A DNA stretch of 64,000 nt from Bryobacter sp964387685 (GCA_964387685.1 CAYLXK010000025.1:1-64000); one strand, 5' to 3'. Shown: positions 19,134-28,259, numbered from the stretch's first letter. Notes: generated by a model not told the origin, from the sequence alone. Translations and numbers: made by a program.

Positions 19134-20456
19134 ATGCAACTTGCGCTCACGCGGGTTGCCGTGTTTACGGCCTGTCTGCTGCTCGCAGTGAACGGAGAGT
19201 TTCTCTACTTTTCAACGCTGCCGCGAGAATTGGTTTTTCCGCCTCGAGGCGCCGCCTGGATGGCGCCGTTGTTGCCGCGCTCGCCGGGTGAGGCGCAAGC
19301 GATTCTGGGGATCTACGTGGTAACGGTAACAGCGGCGATTCTGGGCTGGCGCACTAGAATCTCCACGGTGTTGGCGGCGGTGGGAAGCGTTTATGTACTG
19401 GGAGTGCCGCAGTTTTTTGGGTTTGTGAAGCATTACCACAACGTGGTGTGGTTTGCCGCGATTCTGTCGGCGAGCCCGTGTGGCGATGCGCTCTCGCTCG
19501 ACCGCTGGTTGGGCCGGCGCAGCGAGGACCGGCCTGCGGGCTCGTATCAGGTCCCCTTGTTGTTCATCGCCTGGATTACGGGATCTCTCTATTTCGGCGC
19601 GGGCTTCTGGAAGGCATATTCCGGAGGCGCTAGCTGGATTGAAGCGGATTCGTTCCGGCATCAGCTATTTGAAAAGTGGACTGAGCTGGAATGGACGCCA
19701 GAGTGGCGGATTGACCGCGAACCGCTTCTGTGTGAGTTTTTTGCGGCGGCGACGATTGCGATCGAGCTTAGTTTTCTTCCCTTTGTCGCGTTCCGGCCGA
19801 CGCGCTGGTTAGCCGTGGTGGGAGGCTTAGGCTTTCACCTGGGCGCCTACCTTTTCATGGGAATCGGATTCTGGTACCTGGCGATTTGCTACGTGGCGTT
19901 TATTCCCTGGCCGGGGCCTCGAGAGTCCCCGGTAAGGGCCTGGTTCCGGCAGCCGAGTGCAGTCGTCGGCATGGCCTTGCTGATTGGGGTTTGGTTGGCG
20001 AACGTAAAGCAAATTCATTCCTGGCCGATCGCCAGCTATCCAACCTTTGCGCACATCTTTCGACAACCCGTGAAGTCGAACATCGTTCTGCAAGCGGTAA
20101 AGGCGGACGGGCAGCGTATCACGCGGAATCTCGAATCTCCGCGACTCTTGGCGAAAATGGGTAGCGACCGGCATTTAAGCCTGCTCCGGGCGATCTTGCA
20201 CGATCCGCCTTCGGCCCGTAGGGACCAGCGACTGCGTATCGTGCTTTGCCAGGGGGTGAAGGAAGGTGCCTTGCCGGAGGGACTGCGTGAAATACGTTTC
20301 GATCAATACGTTCGCTCCACCATCCCCGAGGACTGGGGAAATCAACCCTTACGGGTCTTTCCGATCCCATTTAGGGCTACAGAGCGGTTGGTTTGTCCCC
20401 CTGGAGAGATTCCGACGTTTTTGCAACGTCTGAATCGCCCCAATCATCTTCGTTAA
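19134..20456 (+). CDS. HTTM-domain (vitamin K gamma-carboxylase-like) membrane protein
   Basis: 440 residues from ATG 19134, which has GGAG five bases upstream; an in-frame ATG at 19113 overlaps the end of polA. The protein has several membrane segments, with VKHYHNVVWFAAIL, then GAGFWKAYSGGASWI, and later LGFHLGAYLFMGIGFWYL, the pattern of HTTM (horizontally transferred transmembrane) proteins related to gamma-glutamyl carboxylase. The C-terminal 120 residues are soluble. Bacterial members have no established activity; gamma-carboxylation should not be assumed. It lies right behind polA. Confidence 0.7.
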   Translation: MQLALTRVAVFTACLLLAVNGEFLYFSTLPRELVFPPRGAAWMAPLLPRSPGEAQAILGIYVVTVTAAILGWRTRISTVLAAVGSVYVLGVPQFFGFVKHYHNVVWFAAILSASPCGDALSLDRWLGRRSEDRPAGSYQVPLLFIAWITGSLYFGAGFWKAYSGGASWIEADSFRHQLFEKWTELEWTPEWRIDREPLLCEFFAAATIAIELSFLPFVAFRPTRWLAVVGGLGFHLGAYLFMGIGFWYLAICYVAFIPWPGPRESPVRAWFRQPSAVVGMALLIGVWLANVKQIHSWPIASYPTFAHIFRQPVKSNIVLQAVKADGQRITRNLESPRLLAKMGSDRHLSLLRAILHDPPSARRDQRLRIVLCQGVKEGALPEGLREIRFDQYVRSTIPEDWGNQPLRVFPIPFRATERLVCPPGEIPTFLQRLNRPNHLR

Positions 20457-20483
20457 GGCGCAAGGCGCGCGAAAGGAATCAGA

Positions 20484-21317
20484 ATGCCCTATTTCAGCGT
20501 TGGAACAGAGAACTCGGCTGACATTGAACTGTACTATGAGGATCATGGAACGGGGAAACCCGTTGTTTTGATCCATGGATGGCCCTTGAGCGGCGCTTCC
20601 TGGGAAAAGCAGACATTGGCTCTGCTAGGTGCGGGATATCGGGTGATTACGTATGACCGGCGAGGCTTTGGAAAGTCCGCAAAGCCGACGGTCGGCTACA
20701 ACTACGACACGATGGCGGCCGATCTCGACCACCTGATGCGAAAGCTGGATTTGCACGACGCGACAATATTCGGTTTCTCGATGGGCGGCGGAGAAGTGGC
20801 GCGCTATCTGGGCAAGTACGGTTCTGAGCGGGTGAGCAAGGCCGGGTTTCTGGGGGCGATTCCTCCGTATTTGGGCAAGGCGGCCGATAATCCGGAGGGA
20901 GTGGACCTGCAGGTTTTTGGGGGGATCCAAGCGGGGCTGCGCGCAGACCGGGCGGCGTTCCTGGCCGCGTTCTTTAAGCAGTTCTATAACGTCGACGCCT
21001 TAAGCGCGACGGAGATCAGCGAGGAGTATTTGAAGGCTAGTTGGACGGTCGCGATGGATGCTTCGCCGACGGGAACGATCGCTTGCGTGGACGCTTGGCT
21101 GGAGGACTTCCGGGGCGACCTGGCTAAGATCACGGTACCCACGCTGGTATTGCATGGAGACGCGGACCGGATTGTGCCACTGCCAGTGAGCGGTGCGCGA
21201 ACGAAGGACCTGGTGAAGGGCGCGAAGTACGTGGTGCTGGCCGGAGCCCCGCACGGCTTCGGCTGGACGCACGCCGAGGCAGCCAACCAAGCGATGCTGG
21301 AGTTCTTGGCTAGCTAA
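20484..21317 (+). CDS. Alpha/beta hydrolase, cofactor-free haloperoxidase/esterase type
   Basis: 277 residues. The oxyanion segment VVLIHGWPLSGASW, the nucleophile elbow IFGFSMGGGEVARYL, the acid residue in HGDADRIVP and the terminal histidine in APHGFGWTHAE make a complete catalytic triad. The layout matches non-haem chloroperoxidase/perhydrolase-like esterases. The actual substrate is unknown. An AAGGAA RBS-like sequence precedes the start. The end overlaps the convergent GDPD gene by 8 bases. Confidence 0.88.
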   Translation: MPYFSVGTENSADIELYYEDHGTGKPVVLIHGWPLSGASWEKQTLALLGAGYRVITYDRRGFGKSAKPTVGYNYDTMAADLDHLMRKLDLHDATIFGFSMGGGEVARYLGKYGSERVSKAGFLGAIPPYLGKAADNPEGVDLQVFGGIQAGLRADRAAFLAAFFKQFYNVDALSATEISEEYLKASWTVAMDASPTGTIACVDAWLEDFRGDLAKITVPTLVLHGDADRIVPLPVSGARTKDLVKGAKYVVLAGAPHGFGWTHAEAANQAMLEFLAS

Positions 21318-22083
21318 AGAGCTTGCGGTAGCGAGAGTCGATTTGGAAGGCGGTCACGCCGAGGGCAATGAGTTTCTTTGCGTCCTCGGCGGGGCCGCTT
21401 TCTTCGTCGCGTTTGGCCATGGTGTAGCGGAAGGTGTTGATGGCGGCGACGGCCGGGACGTGCAAAGAGCGGGCGAGATTGAGGGTGGGCTCATCCAAGG
21501 TGGAGGCGAGATCGAAGAGAAAGTGACGCTGGGCCAGCATCGCGGCCTCATCGCGTTGGGCGGCTAGTTCCTGCGCATTGATGGAGACAGTGACGGCGCC
21601 GTCAAAGAGGGGCCAGACGCGGGGGCCGCCGAGGGAGTAAATGGGGGTGGGAATCTTGGCCGCGACGATGTGCTTGAGCAGGCGAGCGTAAAACTCCTTT
21701 GGCCAGTTGTTGCCCTTGAGGTCGAGCATGAGGCGCATCTTGGGACCGCAGAGCGCACAGGCTTCTTCGAAATGGAGAGGAGGCCGATTGCCTGGGGTGG
21801 AGCGCAGGGCGCGGAGTTCGCTCCAGGAGAGGTCTTCGGGGCGACGGGGGTCCTGGTAATACTTGGCGAGGGTGGAGTCGTGGTGGAGGATGGGCTCGCC
21901 ATCGCGAGTGCGGCGGACGTCTACTTCGCACATCCAGTACTGCTGCTCGATGGCGGCGCTAAGGCTGAAGAAGGTGTTTTCGGGGCGAGACGAGTCGACA
22001 ACCCCGCCGCGATGGGCGATGAGTTGGAAGGAAGGTGCGGCAAAGAGGAGTGGGGCGGCGAATAGGGTGCGGCGGAGCATCAC
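21310..22083 (-). CDS. Glycerophosphodiester phosphodiesterase family protein, exported
   Basis: 257 residues with a signal-like start (MLRRTLFAAPLLFAAPS). The GDPD motifs are clear: LIAHRGG, then RPENTFFSLSAAI, the metal ligands in CEVDVRRTRDGEPILHHD, and the DLKGN strand later. The fold hydrolyses glycerophosphodiesters such as glycerophosphocholine; a periplasmic location is likely. It is followed on the same strand by nothing and is convergent with the hydrolase gene. Substrate specificity is uncertain. Confidence 0.85.
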   Translation of the reverse strand: MMLRRTLFAAPLLFAAPSFQLIAHRGGVVDSSRPENTFFSLSAAIEQQYWMCEVDVRRTRDGEPILHHDSTLAKYYQDPRRPEDLSWSELRALRSTPGNRPPLHFEEACALCGPKMRLMLDLKGNNWPKEFYARLLKHIVAAKIPTPIYSLGGPRVWPLFDGAVTVSINAQELAAQRDEAAMLAQRHFLFDLASTLDEPTLNLARSLHVPAVAAINTFRYTMAKRDEESGPAEDAKKLIALGVTAFQIDSRYRKLFS

Positions 22084-22099
22084 GGAACGAATCTAAATT

Positions 22100-22488
22100 C
22101 TAGAATGCCAGCGTGACGTGGGCATTACGGGCTGGCAATTCGATCCGGTACATGATGCCTTTAGGCGTGAGTGGGAAAATGCGGAGGTACCAGGGGCGAG
22201 ACGACCGGCGTCGGTGGAGCGGTCATAGAGGGGGTCGCAAATAATGGAATCTTTAGACCAAGCGGCGAAAACGGAGACAGGGATCGAGACATCGAGAAGG
22301 TATTCAAAGGCGAGGGAGGAGAGCTCTGAGCAGTTGGCGGTTTGGGTAGTTCTGGCCAGTTGAGCTAATTCGCGAATATAGAAGACGGGATCGAAGGGGC
22401 CTTGGTGGACATCGCTGCGTTGGGCGCCATTAATTTTCGAGGCGATGAGGGCGGCGAGGGATTGGGAAGCCTATTGGCTATGAAGCAT
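22100..22488 (-). pseudogene. Frameshifted and nonsense-interrupted remnant of an unrecognised protein gene
   Basis: The minus strand carries two adjoining stretches of protein-like sequence in different frames. One frame, from an ATG at 22488, has an in-frame TAG at 22471-22473 and then reads SLAALIASKINGAQ, FDPVFYIRELAQLA and LAFEYLLDVSIPVSVFAAW. Near 22190 the sense moves to another frame, reading WYLRIFPLTPKGIMYRIELP and ending at TAG 22100-22102. The continuous sense across the shift suggests a recently decayed gene or a sequencing error. I do not recognise the family. A further TAG lies upstream in the first frame. Confidence 0.5.
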
Positions 22489-22553
22489 CGCAGTTTCTTT
22501 CCAAAGGAACTAGGCAATGTTTTCGGGCGGAGCGGAAAAAATCTTGGGCGAGA

Positions 22554-24317
22554 TTACTCCCACTCAATCGTGCCGGGCGGCTTGTGAGTGAGGTCGTAGA
22601 AGACGGCGCAGATGCCGGGGACCGCGAGGATCTCGTGGGCGAGACGGGAGAGCAGGGCTTCGGGCATGGGGACGGCGCGGGCGGTCATGCCGTCGACGCT
22701 TTCGATGGGGCGCAGGACGATGGAGTCAGGGTGAGATTCGGTGCCGAGGGGCAGGAGAACTACGGGAAATTGCCAGACCTGTTCATCGAAGCCGGTATCG
22801 AGGGTGAAGCGGCGGACGAGCGAATCGGCGGCACGGAGGCGGGCCAAGCGGGCTTCGCTTAGGCCCGAAGGCGCGGTGCCGAGATCGGCAAGAGGGGCGT
22901 GGGAGGCAACGAGGGCGACAACCCGATTGATTTCCGAGAGGGAGTTAGCGAGGTCGGTGGCTTGGTCAAAAGCGGAGACATCGTATTTTTCAAGGGCGAG
23001 GGCGGCGCGGTAGGTGCGCGAGTCACCTTGGACGCCCACGCTGTGGATGGGAAGAAGATAGCCCTCGGGCCGCTTGGTGAGGGGACGGGATTCGCTTGAG
23101 CAAAGACAGCGGATGGCCAGGCCGGGACCGGGGAAGGGGTGGCGATCAAGAAGTTCCTGAGGGAGCCCGATGGCTTGGCCGACGCGGCGGACTTCATCTT
23201 TGTAGAGCTGCGCGATGGGCTCGATGATGCGTCCTTCTTCGATGAGGCGCTGGATGCCTTCGACGCGGTTGTGGTGGGTTTTGATGAGGTCGGCTTTGGC
23301 GGTGCCGCCCGATTCGATGGTGTCCGGATAGATGGTGCCTTGGCCCAGGATCCAGCGTCCATTTAGAAAGGGGCCGGAAGAGAGGACGCGCTCCTGGACG
23401 GCGACAAATTCTTCGCCGATGATTTTGCGCTTGGTCTCGGGCTCGACGGCGTCGGCTAGCTTGCCAAGAAAATCGGCGCGGGCATCCACGACTTCGAAGG
23501 AGTTGCCGGCCATTTTCTCGAAAACATTCTTGACGAATTCCGTTTCGCCTTCGCGCATGAGGCCGGTGTCGACGTAGGCCGCATGAACGCGCTCCTTGCC
23601 CAGGGCTTTGAGGCAGAGGGCGAAGGCGACGGTGGAATCGACGCCGCCGGAGGTGAAGAAGAAGACGCTGCGGCCACGGGCGGTGGAGCGAAGGTCGTCC
23701 TCGAGCTCTTCGAGTTGGCGGGTGGGGTCCCAATCCTGCTCGCAACCCGCGATGGCGAAGAGGAAGTTGCCCAGGATCATCATGCCGCCCTGGGTGTGGA
23801 CGACTTCGGGGTGGAATTGGATGCCGTAGAGCTTGCGCCAGTCGTTGGCCATGGCAGCGATGGGGCAGGTGGCGGTTTTGGCGGTGACAAGGAAGTCTTC
23901 GGGGACCTCGCTTACGAGATCGCGGTGGCTCATCCAAACCTGAGACTGGGGCTCGTAGCCCTGGAAGAGGCGGTCGTCTTCGGTTACTTGGAGCGTGGCG
24001 AGTCCGTATTCACCTTGAACGCCGGGAGAGACTTTGCCACCCGCAATGTTGTGGGCCATGAGTTGGAGGCCGTAGCAGATGCCGAGGACGGGGGTGCCGA
24101 GCTCAAAAAGTTCTTTGTCGACGGTGGGGCTGCCGGCTTCGTAGACGCTCGAAGGGCCGCCGGAGATGATGAGGGCGCGGCGATTTTCGAGCTGGGAGGC
24201 AGGCGTTTCGCTGGGTTTGACTTCGGCGTAGACACCGAGTTCGCGGACGCGACGGGCGATCAGATGGCAGTACTGACCGCCCGCGTCGAGGACGGTTACT
24301 TGGGGAGTTTTGTTCAA
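22554..24317 (-). CDS. guaA: GMP synthase (glutamine-hydrolysing), with extended dimerisation domain
   Basis: 587 residues against about 520 for the common bacterial enzyme. The class I amidotransferase domain has the catalytic Cys in GICYGLQLMAH and the His/Glu in IQFHPEVVHT. The ATP-pyrophosphatase loop is FTSGGVDSTVAF. The C-terminal domain ends in the invariant KPPGTIEWE. The additional roughly 60 residues lie after GVQGDSRTYR (about residues 440-510), where the eukaryotic enzyme also carries a larger insertion. It converts XMP to GMP in purine synthesis. Confidence 0.95.
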   Translation of the reverse strand: MNKTPQVTVLDAGGQYCHLIARRVRELGVYAEVKPSETPASQLENRRALIISGGPSSVYEAGSPTVDKELFELGTPVLGICYGLQLMAHNIAGGKVSPGVQGEYGLATLQVTEDDRLFQGYEPQSQVWMSHRDLVSEVPEDFLVTAKTATCPIAAMANDWRKLYGIQFHPEVVHTQGGMMILGNFLFAIAGCEQDWDPTRQLEELEDDLRSTARGRSVFFFTSGGVDSTVAFALCLKALGKERVHAAYVDTGLMREGETEFVKNVFEKMAGNSFEVVDARADFLGKLADAVEPETKRKIIGEEFVAVQERVLSSGPFLNGRWILGQGTIYPDTIESGGTAKADLIKTHHNRVEGIQRLIEEGRIIEPIAQLYKDEVRRVGQAIGLPQELLDRHPFPGPGLAIRCLCSSESRPLTKRPEGYLLPIHSVGVQGDSRTYRAALALEKYDVSAFDQATDLANSLSEINRVVALVASHAPLADLGTAPSGLSEARLARLRAADSLVRRFTLDTGFDEQVWQFPVVLLPLGTESHPDSIVLRPIESVDGMTARAVPMPEALLSRLAHEILAVPGICAVFYDLTHKPPGTIEWE

Positions 24318-24366
24318 ACTAACAGGATAGTCCGTCGAGGAGTCTCTTTTGACACCTGGGGTTCGA

Positions 24367-25182
24367 CTAGCTTTGGCCCTTGTAACGCTCCAGCATCGCG
24401 TGCGATATCTCCGGGGAGGAGGGCCAGATCCCTCCAGATGAAGCAGCGTGGCGCTGGTATGTGGCCAAAGATTCCAGATCTGGCTGAACTGGCTTCCCTC
24501 GTGCCAAAAAGACTAGCCCGACAGCATCGGACGGAATCATGCGGATGAAGCTCTCCGCATCGTCTATCATGCCGCGGATGCGGCGGTGAAGTTGGCTAAA
24601 ATCGAGGGGCTCGGCGGTGGCCAGGACGGCAAACTCTTCCGCGGTGAAACGGCTGTGGCGAGTGATGTCGGAGAGCATCTCCTCCGGGGACTGGCCGGGG
24701 AATCGGCCGACGGCGGCGCAGATTACTGCGCCAAGAGGAAGGATCGTTTCATGGATTGTAACTAGGTCCACTACGTCGCGGGGCTCGCGGCGGTCTGCGG
24801 CGGCAGAGGCCTTGTTGGTAGCCAGATCGACCGGATGTAGAACGTAACCGAATAGTTCATCCGGTTGCGGCGGGAAAAAACGAAAAGCGCTGTCGTGAAT
24901 CCACTCCAAACGCATGGTCTCACCGAGGCCTTGAAGCTGCGCTTCGCGTTTCCCCGATTGACGTCTCCGCCAAACAAGATCAAGACCGGCTGCGGTCAAT
25001 AGTCTCGCGTCCGCTTCGGAGGCGGAATCGAGGCGCAGCTCCGAGTCCTGGAAGATGTCGATATCGCGAGAGAAGCGCGGCCCTTCGTGATTGAGGGCGA
25101 CCCCGCCTGCGATATAGCTATCAATGCTGCGCCCGGAGGCGAGCAGGCGAAGAGCGTGCTCCTGAAGTTTAGTTAGGGGCAC
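24367..25182 (-). CDS. AbiEii/AbiGii-type nucleotidyltransferase (putative toxin)
   Basis: 271 residues from a GTG at 25182, which overlaps the end of the upstream small gene by 14 bases; an ATG at 25260 would lie deep inside that gene. The nucleotidyltransferase motif is YIAGGVALNHEGPRFSRDID, with the GG and DxD metal ligands, and HPVDLATNKASAAADRREPR follows as in the AbiEii/DUF1814 family. Such proteins act as toxins of type IV toxin-antitoxin or phage-abortive systems, or as uncharacterised transferases. The small upstream gene is a plausible partner. Confidence 0.75.
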   Translation of the reverse strand: MPLTKLQEHALRLLASGRSIDSYIAGGVALNHEGPRFSRDIDIFQDSELRLDSASEADARLLTAAGLDLVWRRRQSGKREAQLQGLGETMRLEWIHDSAFRFFPPQPDELFGYVLHPVDLATNKASAAADRREPRDVVDLVTIHETILPLGAVICAAVGRFPGQSPEEMLSDITRHSRFTAEEFAVLATAEPLDFSQLHRRIRGMIDDAESFIRMIPSDAVGLVFLARGKPVQPDLESLATYQRHAASSGGIWPSSPEISHAMLERYKGQS

Positions 25183-25378
25183 GGCAGATTCGTTCGATCT
25201 TTTCGGCCAAGCGTCGCCCGTCCAACCCACCGTGGACGCGCAAGGCACGGGTGATGGCAAGGACGTCAGCGGGGCTAGGGTTTAGGACGGGCCGCATATT
25301 CCAGAGGGCTTGCGTTGAGTATCTCGCGAAGGCGAGCTGGTAAAGGTGGCGATAGTCTGGGATACCGTCTGAAGCCAT
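25169..25378 (-). CDS. Small protein upstream of AbiEii-like gene, putative antitoxin partner
   Basis: 69 residues, MASDGIPDYRHLYQLAFARY at the start, then ALRVHGGLDGRRLAEKIERI near the end. I do not recognise a named family. Its position immediately upstream of, and overlapping, the nucleotidyltransferase gene is that of an antitoxin or specificity partner. It starts 17 bases after the CtpA-type protease gene, so the three genes may be one transcript. It is probably helical and soluble. Confidence 0.6.
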   Translation of the reverse strand: MASDGIPDYRHLYQLAFARYSTQALWNMRPVLNPSPADVLAITRALRVHGGLDGRRLAEKIERICRAPN

Positions 25379-25395
25379 GTTTGGCGGAAGTGCGC

Positions 25396-26997
25396 CTAGC
25401 GGGCGGCGTCGGGCGACATGCGCTGGACGATCATCTTCTTGGCCTTATCGAGAAGCTCTTTGGCTTTGGGGAGGGCCTCGATGCCTTTGGAAACCTCGGG
25501 GTCGACTTCGATGTCAAAGCGGCCGGCTTCGTCGATGTCGAAGGCGGTTTTGTAGATTTCCGATTGGATCGAATTGCGGACCCAGGTTTCGTTGGCCTTG
25601 AAGTCTTCTTCGGTGAAGACGGCGTTTTGCTTTTTCAGGTGGGCCCTAAAGTCGTCCATCACCTTGGCGTCGGGTTTCCAACCGGTGGGGAGTTTCGCTT
25701 CCTTCTCGCCGAAGAACTGCGCGGTGAAAGTGAAGAAAGCGCCGCGGCGGAGGACTTCGATCTGGAACTTGTTGTAGACGGGGACGGTGAACTTCTCGTC
25801 AGGGGCGATGCCGTTACCACCGTAGACGGGGCGGCCGGAGTCGGTCATCTTGACGTCCTTGGGGTTCTTGAGCTCGGTTTCCTTGCGGTAGTAGTAGTCG
25901 AAGAAGCTGACATTCGAGTAATCGCGCTGGATGAGGCGGCCCGAAGGAGTGTAGTATTTCGCCGTGGTCAGGGCGAGGGCGGTATTTTCTCCGAGCGGAT
26001 AAACCGTCTGGACGAGGCCCTTGCCGAAAGTGTCTTCGCCGACAACCCAGGCGCGATCGTGATCCTGAAGGGCGCCAGAAACGATCTCGGCGGCCGAGGC
26101 CGAGTATTTGTTAACCAGCACGACGATGGGGTAATCGAAGCCAGGACCCTTGGGCTTGGCAGTGTAAGTACGCTCGGGATTGGCGCGGCCCCGGTGGCTG
26201 ACGATGAGTTGGCCGCGCTGGAGCCAGCGTTCGGCTACTGCGACGCCTTCGTTCAGGAGACCGCCGGGGTTGCCGCGGAGGTCGAGGATGAGGCCCTTAA
26301 CGTTCTTTTCGCCTAGGCGCTTGAAATTGTCGTTGACTTCGGAGCTGGTATTTTCGTTGAAGCTCTCGATGTCCAAATACATGACGCCGGGGCGGACCCA
26401 GAACGCGTCTTTGACGCTCTTGCGGGGGATTTCGTCGCGGGTGACATTAAAAGTAAGGGGTTTTTCAACACCCTCGCGCTGCATGACGATCTGGGCCTGG
26501 GTACCGCGCGGGCCGCGCAGGAGGTCGGCGACTTCCGAGGTATTCAGCCCATCTGTTTTCTTGTCGTTCACCTCGGCGATGACATCGCCGGGGCGGATGC
26601 CCGCTTTGTAAGCGGGAGAGCCGGGAAAGGGGGCCATGACGACGACGCGGCCGTTGCGAGGTTGGATCTGCATGCCTACGCCAAAATAGCGGCCGCGCTG
26701 GTCTTCGCGCATCTGCTGATAAAGTTTCGGGTCGTAGAAGCTTGAGTGGGGATCTAAAGTGCGGAGCATGCCGGGGACGGCGCCCTGATAGATGGCGCGA
26801 TCGGCACTGACCTTCTCGGCGAAGTTGTCTTCGACGATCTCGTAGACCTTGGAAAAAACGCGGAGACCGGACTTGATGTCGTCTTCGGAAGTGGCTGCGT
26901 TGACGGCATCCATTTCAGGGCCGAAAACTCCGCCGAGCAGGGAACAAAGCCCGATGAAAACAGGGATAACAATAATCGACGACCGGCTATGCGCCAT
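25396..26997 (-). CDS. S41-family C-terminal processing protease (CtpA/Prc type)
   Basis: 533 residues. A hydrophobic N-terminal segment (SIIVIPVFIGLCSLLGGVFG) anchors or exports it. A PDZ domain (about residues 100-190) contains FPGSPAYKAGIRPGDVI. The S41 catalytic region has the serine in NKYSASAAEIV and the lysine in EDTFGKGLVQTVYPL, with the substrate loop LDLRGNPGGLL. It cleaves C-terminal tails of periplasmic or membrane proteins. The basic-acidic C-terminal extension of about 150 residues is long for the family. Confidence 0.93.
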   Translation of the reverse strand: MAHSRSSIIVIPVFIGLCSLLGGVFGPEMDAVNAATSEDDIKSGLRVFSKVYEIVEDNFAEKVSADRAIYQGAVPGMLRTLDPHSSFYDPKLYQQMREDQRGRYFGVGMQIQPRNGRVVVMAPFPGSPAYKAGIRPGDVIAEVNDKKTDGLNTSEVADLLRGPRGTQAQIVMQREGVEKPLTFNVTRDEIPRKSVKDAFWVRPGVMYLDIESFNENTSSEVNDNFKRLGEKNVKGLILDLRGNPGGLLNEGVAVAERWLQRGQLIVSHRGRANPERTYTAKPKGPGFDYPIVVLVNKYSASAAEIVSGALQDHDRAWVVGEDTFGKGLVQTVYPLGENTALALTTAKYYTPSGRLIQRDYSNVSFFDYYYRKETELKNPKDVKMTDSGRPVYGGNGIAPDEKFTVPVYNKFQIEVLRRGAFFTFTAQFFGEKEAKLPTGWKPDAKVMDDFRAHLKKQNAVFTEEDFKANETWVRNSIQSEIYKTAFDIDEAGRFDIEVDPEVSKGIEALPKAKELLDKAKKMIVQRMSPDAAR

Positions 26998-27078
26998 GAG
27001 TCAGGCCTCCAAACTTGCCTACGAACTTGCCTACAGTATAGTCCACTAACTATGGGACGCCGGGAAAGGCATTTGGGC

Positions 27079-27597
27079 TTAAACGGATTTGGATTTTTTG
27101 GAGATTTTGGCGCCCGCCAGAGACTCGCGGGCGGCAGGCTTCCGCACCGCCGGGAGCGTTCCCGTGATGCGGCGGATCTGGTCGCTTACGCAGACGAGAA
27201 ACAGCGGCTGGCGCGCATTCTTGAAGATGTCGATGATGCGGGTGTGGCTGTCTTCGAGGTAGATGTTCTTGCCGTCCGTGACGAGATGCAAGTCCGCATT
27301 GCCTTCGAGGATCTCCGCTAAGCGCTTGCCCACTTCACGCTGGAGAAAGCGCAGGACGCGGCGGATCTTTTGTAGACTGAAGCCTTTCCGGCGGAGCTCC
27401 GCGATAACGGAGATCTCCAATACTTCCTCAGGAAGGTATAGGCGCTTATGGCCCTCCTGGCGGGGCGACACAACTTTTTTCTCGTCCCACCACTGGAGTT
27501 GGCGCAGACTGACACTCGTAAGACGGGAGACATCGGTTGACGAAAATGAGGGCGAAGGTTCGAATAAATCAATTCTTTGCTTTTTCGTTTTAACCAT
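27079..27597 (-). CDS. MerR-family transcriptional regulator
   Basis: 172 residues. The winged helix is at about 15-85: DVSRLTSVSLRQLQWWDEKK, then GHKRLYLPEEVLEISVI, and RRKGFSLQKIRRVLRFLQ. A C-terminal sensor or partner domain of about 80 residues ends in a lysine-rich tail. The effector is unknown. The start is preceded by AGAAGGGG. No obvious target gene is adjacent; the S41 protease gene lies downstream on the same strand. Confidence 0.85.
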   Translation of the reverse strand: MVKTKKQRIDLFEPSPSFSSTDVSRLTSVSLRQLQWWDEKKVVSPRQEGHKRLYLPEEVLEISVIAELRRKGFSLQKIRRVLRFLQREVGKRLAEILEGNADLHLVTDGKNIYLEDSHTRIIDIFKNARQPLFLVCVSDQIRRITGTLPAVRKPAARESLAGAKISKKSKSV

Positions 27598-27779
27598 TTT
27601 TGCCCCTTCTTGTTTTGGCCCAGCGGCCCTCCCAATATGACGGAGAAGGGGTGCGGGGTCAAGCTACCAGATATAGGGGGGCTAGGCTGCACGCCACAAT
27701 GGCTTTGGGCGCGCACTCATTACTGAGGCGCGCCCAAGGGAGAGTCACTTTCGCCTTCTGTTCGAGGCGATTCGGGAAA

Positions 27780-28250
27780 CTAGTTTCTGGGTTTGGCAGT
27801 CATTCGGTCATAGATCAGTCCGGCGGTGCCACCTGAGATGGCGCCAATGCCGGCACCTTTAGCGCCGCCGGCCAAGGCACCGATAGCCGCTCCGGCACCG
27901 GCGCTTCCAGCCACAATCGCGACACTTTTGCCAGTACTGCGGGGCTTTCGGTACGAGGTGGCCCGGGCGGGAGCGGAGGCCGTCGCGTAGGAAGTGGCGA
28001 GGGCACTCGTTTTGCGCTCTACAGCAAGGGCCACAATCTTTCCTTGTTGGTCATATAAGGGACCCAGGTAACCAGGAACGCTGACCTCCGGGGCCGAGAC
28101 GACAATCGTCTGGGCGGGGATGGGGGAAGTGGCCGTATTGGCGCTGGCCGAATTGCGGTTAGACACTACCATACCGACTCCCGCTGTGAGGACGCCGCCG
28201 AGTACCGCGGAGAGAATGCCGAGACGTATATTCTTGTTGTCGATGTTCAT
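27780..28250 (-). CDS. Glycine-zipper membrane protein
   Basis: 156 residues from ATG 28250, preferred because AGGAGT lies nine bases upstream; an in-frame ATG at 28337 gives no sensible N-terminus. A hydrophobic anchor is at residues 9-30 (LGILSAVLGGVLTAGVGMVV). The C-terminal region has a glycine zipper (GSAGAGAAIGALAGGAKGAG) of the kind found in membrane-inserting and outer-membrane proteins. Its function is unknown. The RBS is contained in a perfect 6-bp inverted repeat, see the regulatory entry. Confidence 0.65.
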   Translation of the reverse strand: MNIDNKNIRLGILSAVLGGVLTAGVGMVVSNRNSASANTATSPIPAQTIVVSAPEVSVPGYLGPLYDQQGKIVALAVERKTSALATSYATASAPARATSYRKPRSTGKSVAIVAGSAGAGAAIGALAGGAKGAGIGAISGGTAGLIYDRMTAKPRN

Positions 28251-28259
28251 AGAGAAACG

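Noticed and set aside
23583..24548. Long plus-strand open frame (321 codons) antisense to guaA
   Set aside because: It is the complement of a highly conserved enzyme, is rich in Gly/Asp/Glu as expected for GC-rich shadow frames, and has no domain-like pattern.
25315..26316. Plus-strand open frame of 333 codons opposite the S41 protease gene
   Set aside because: It mirrors the protease coding frame and shows no recognisable motif; the minus-strand frame has complete catalytic sites.
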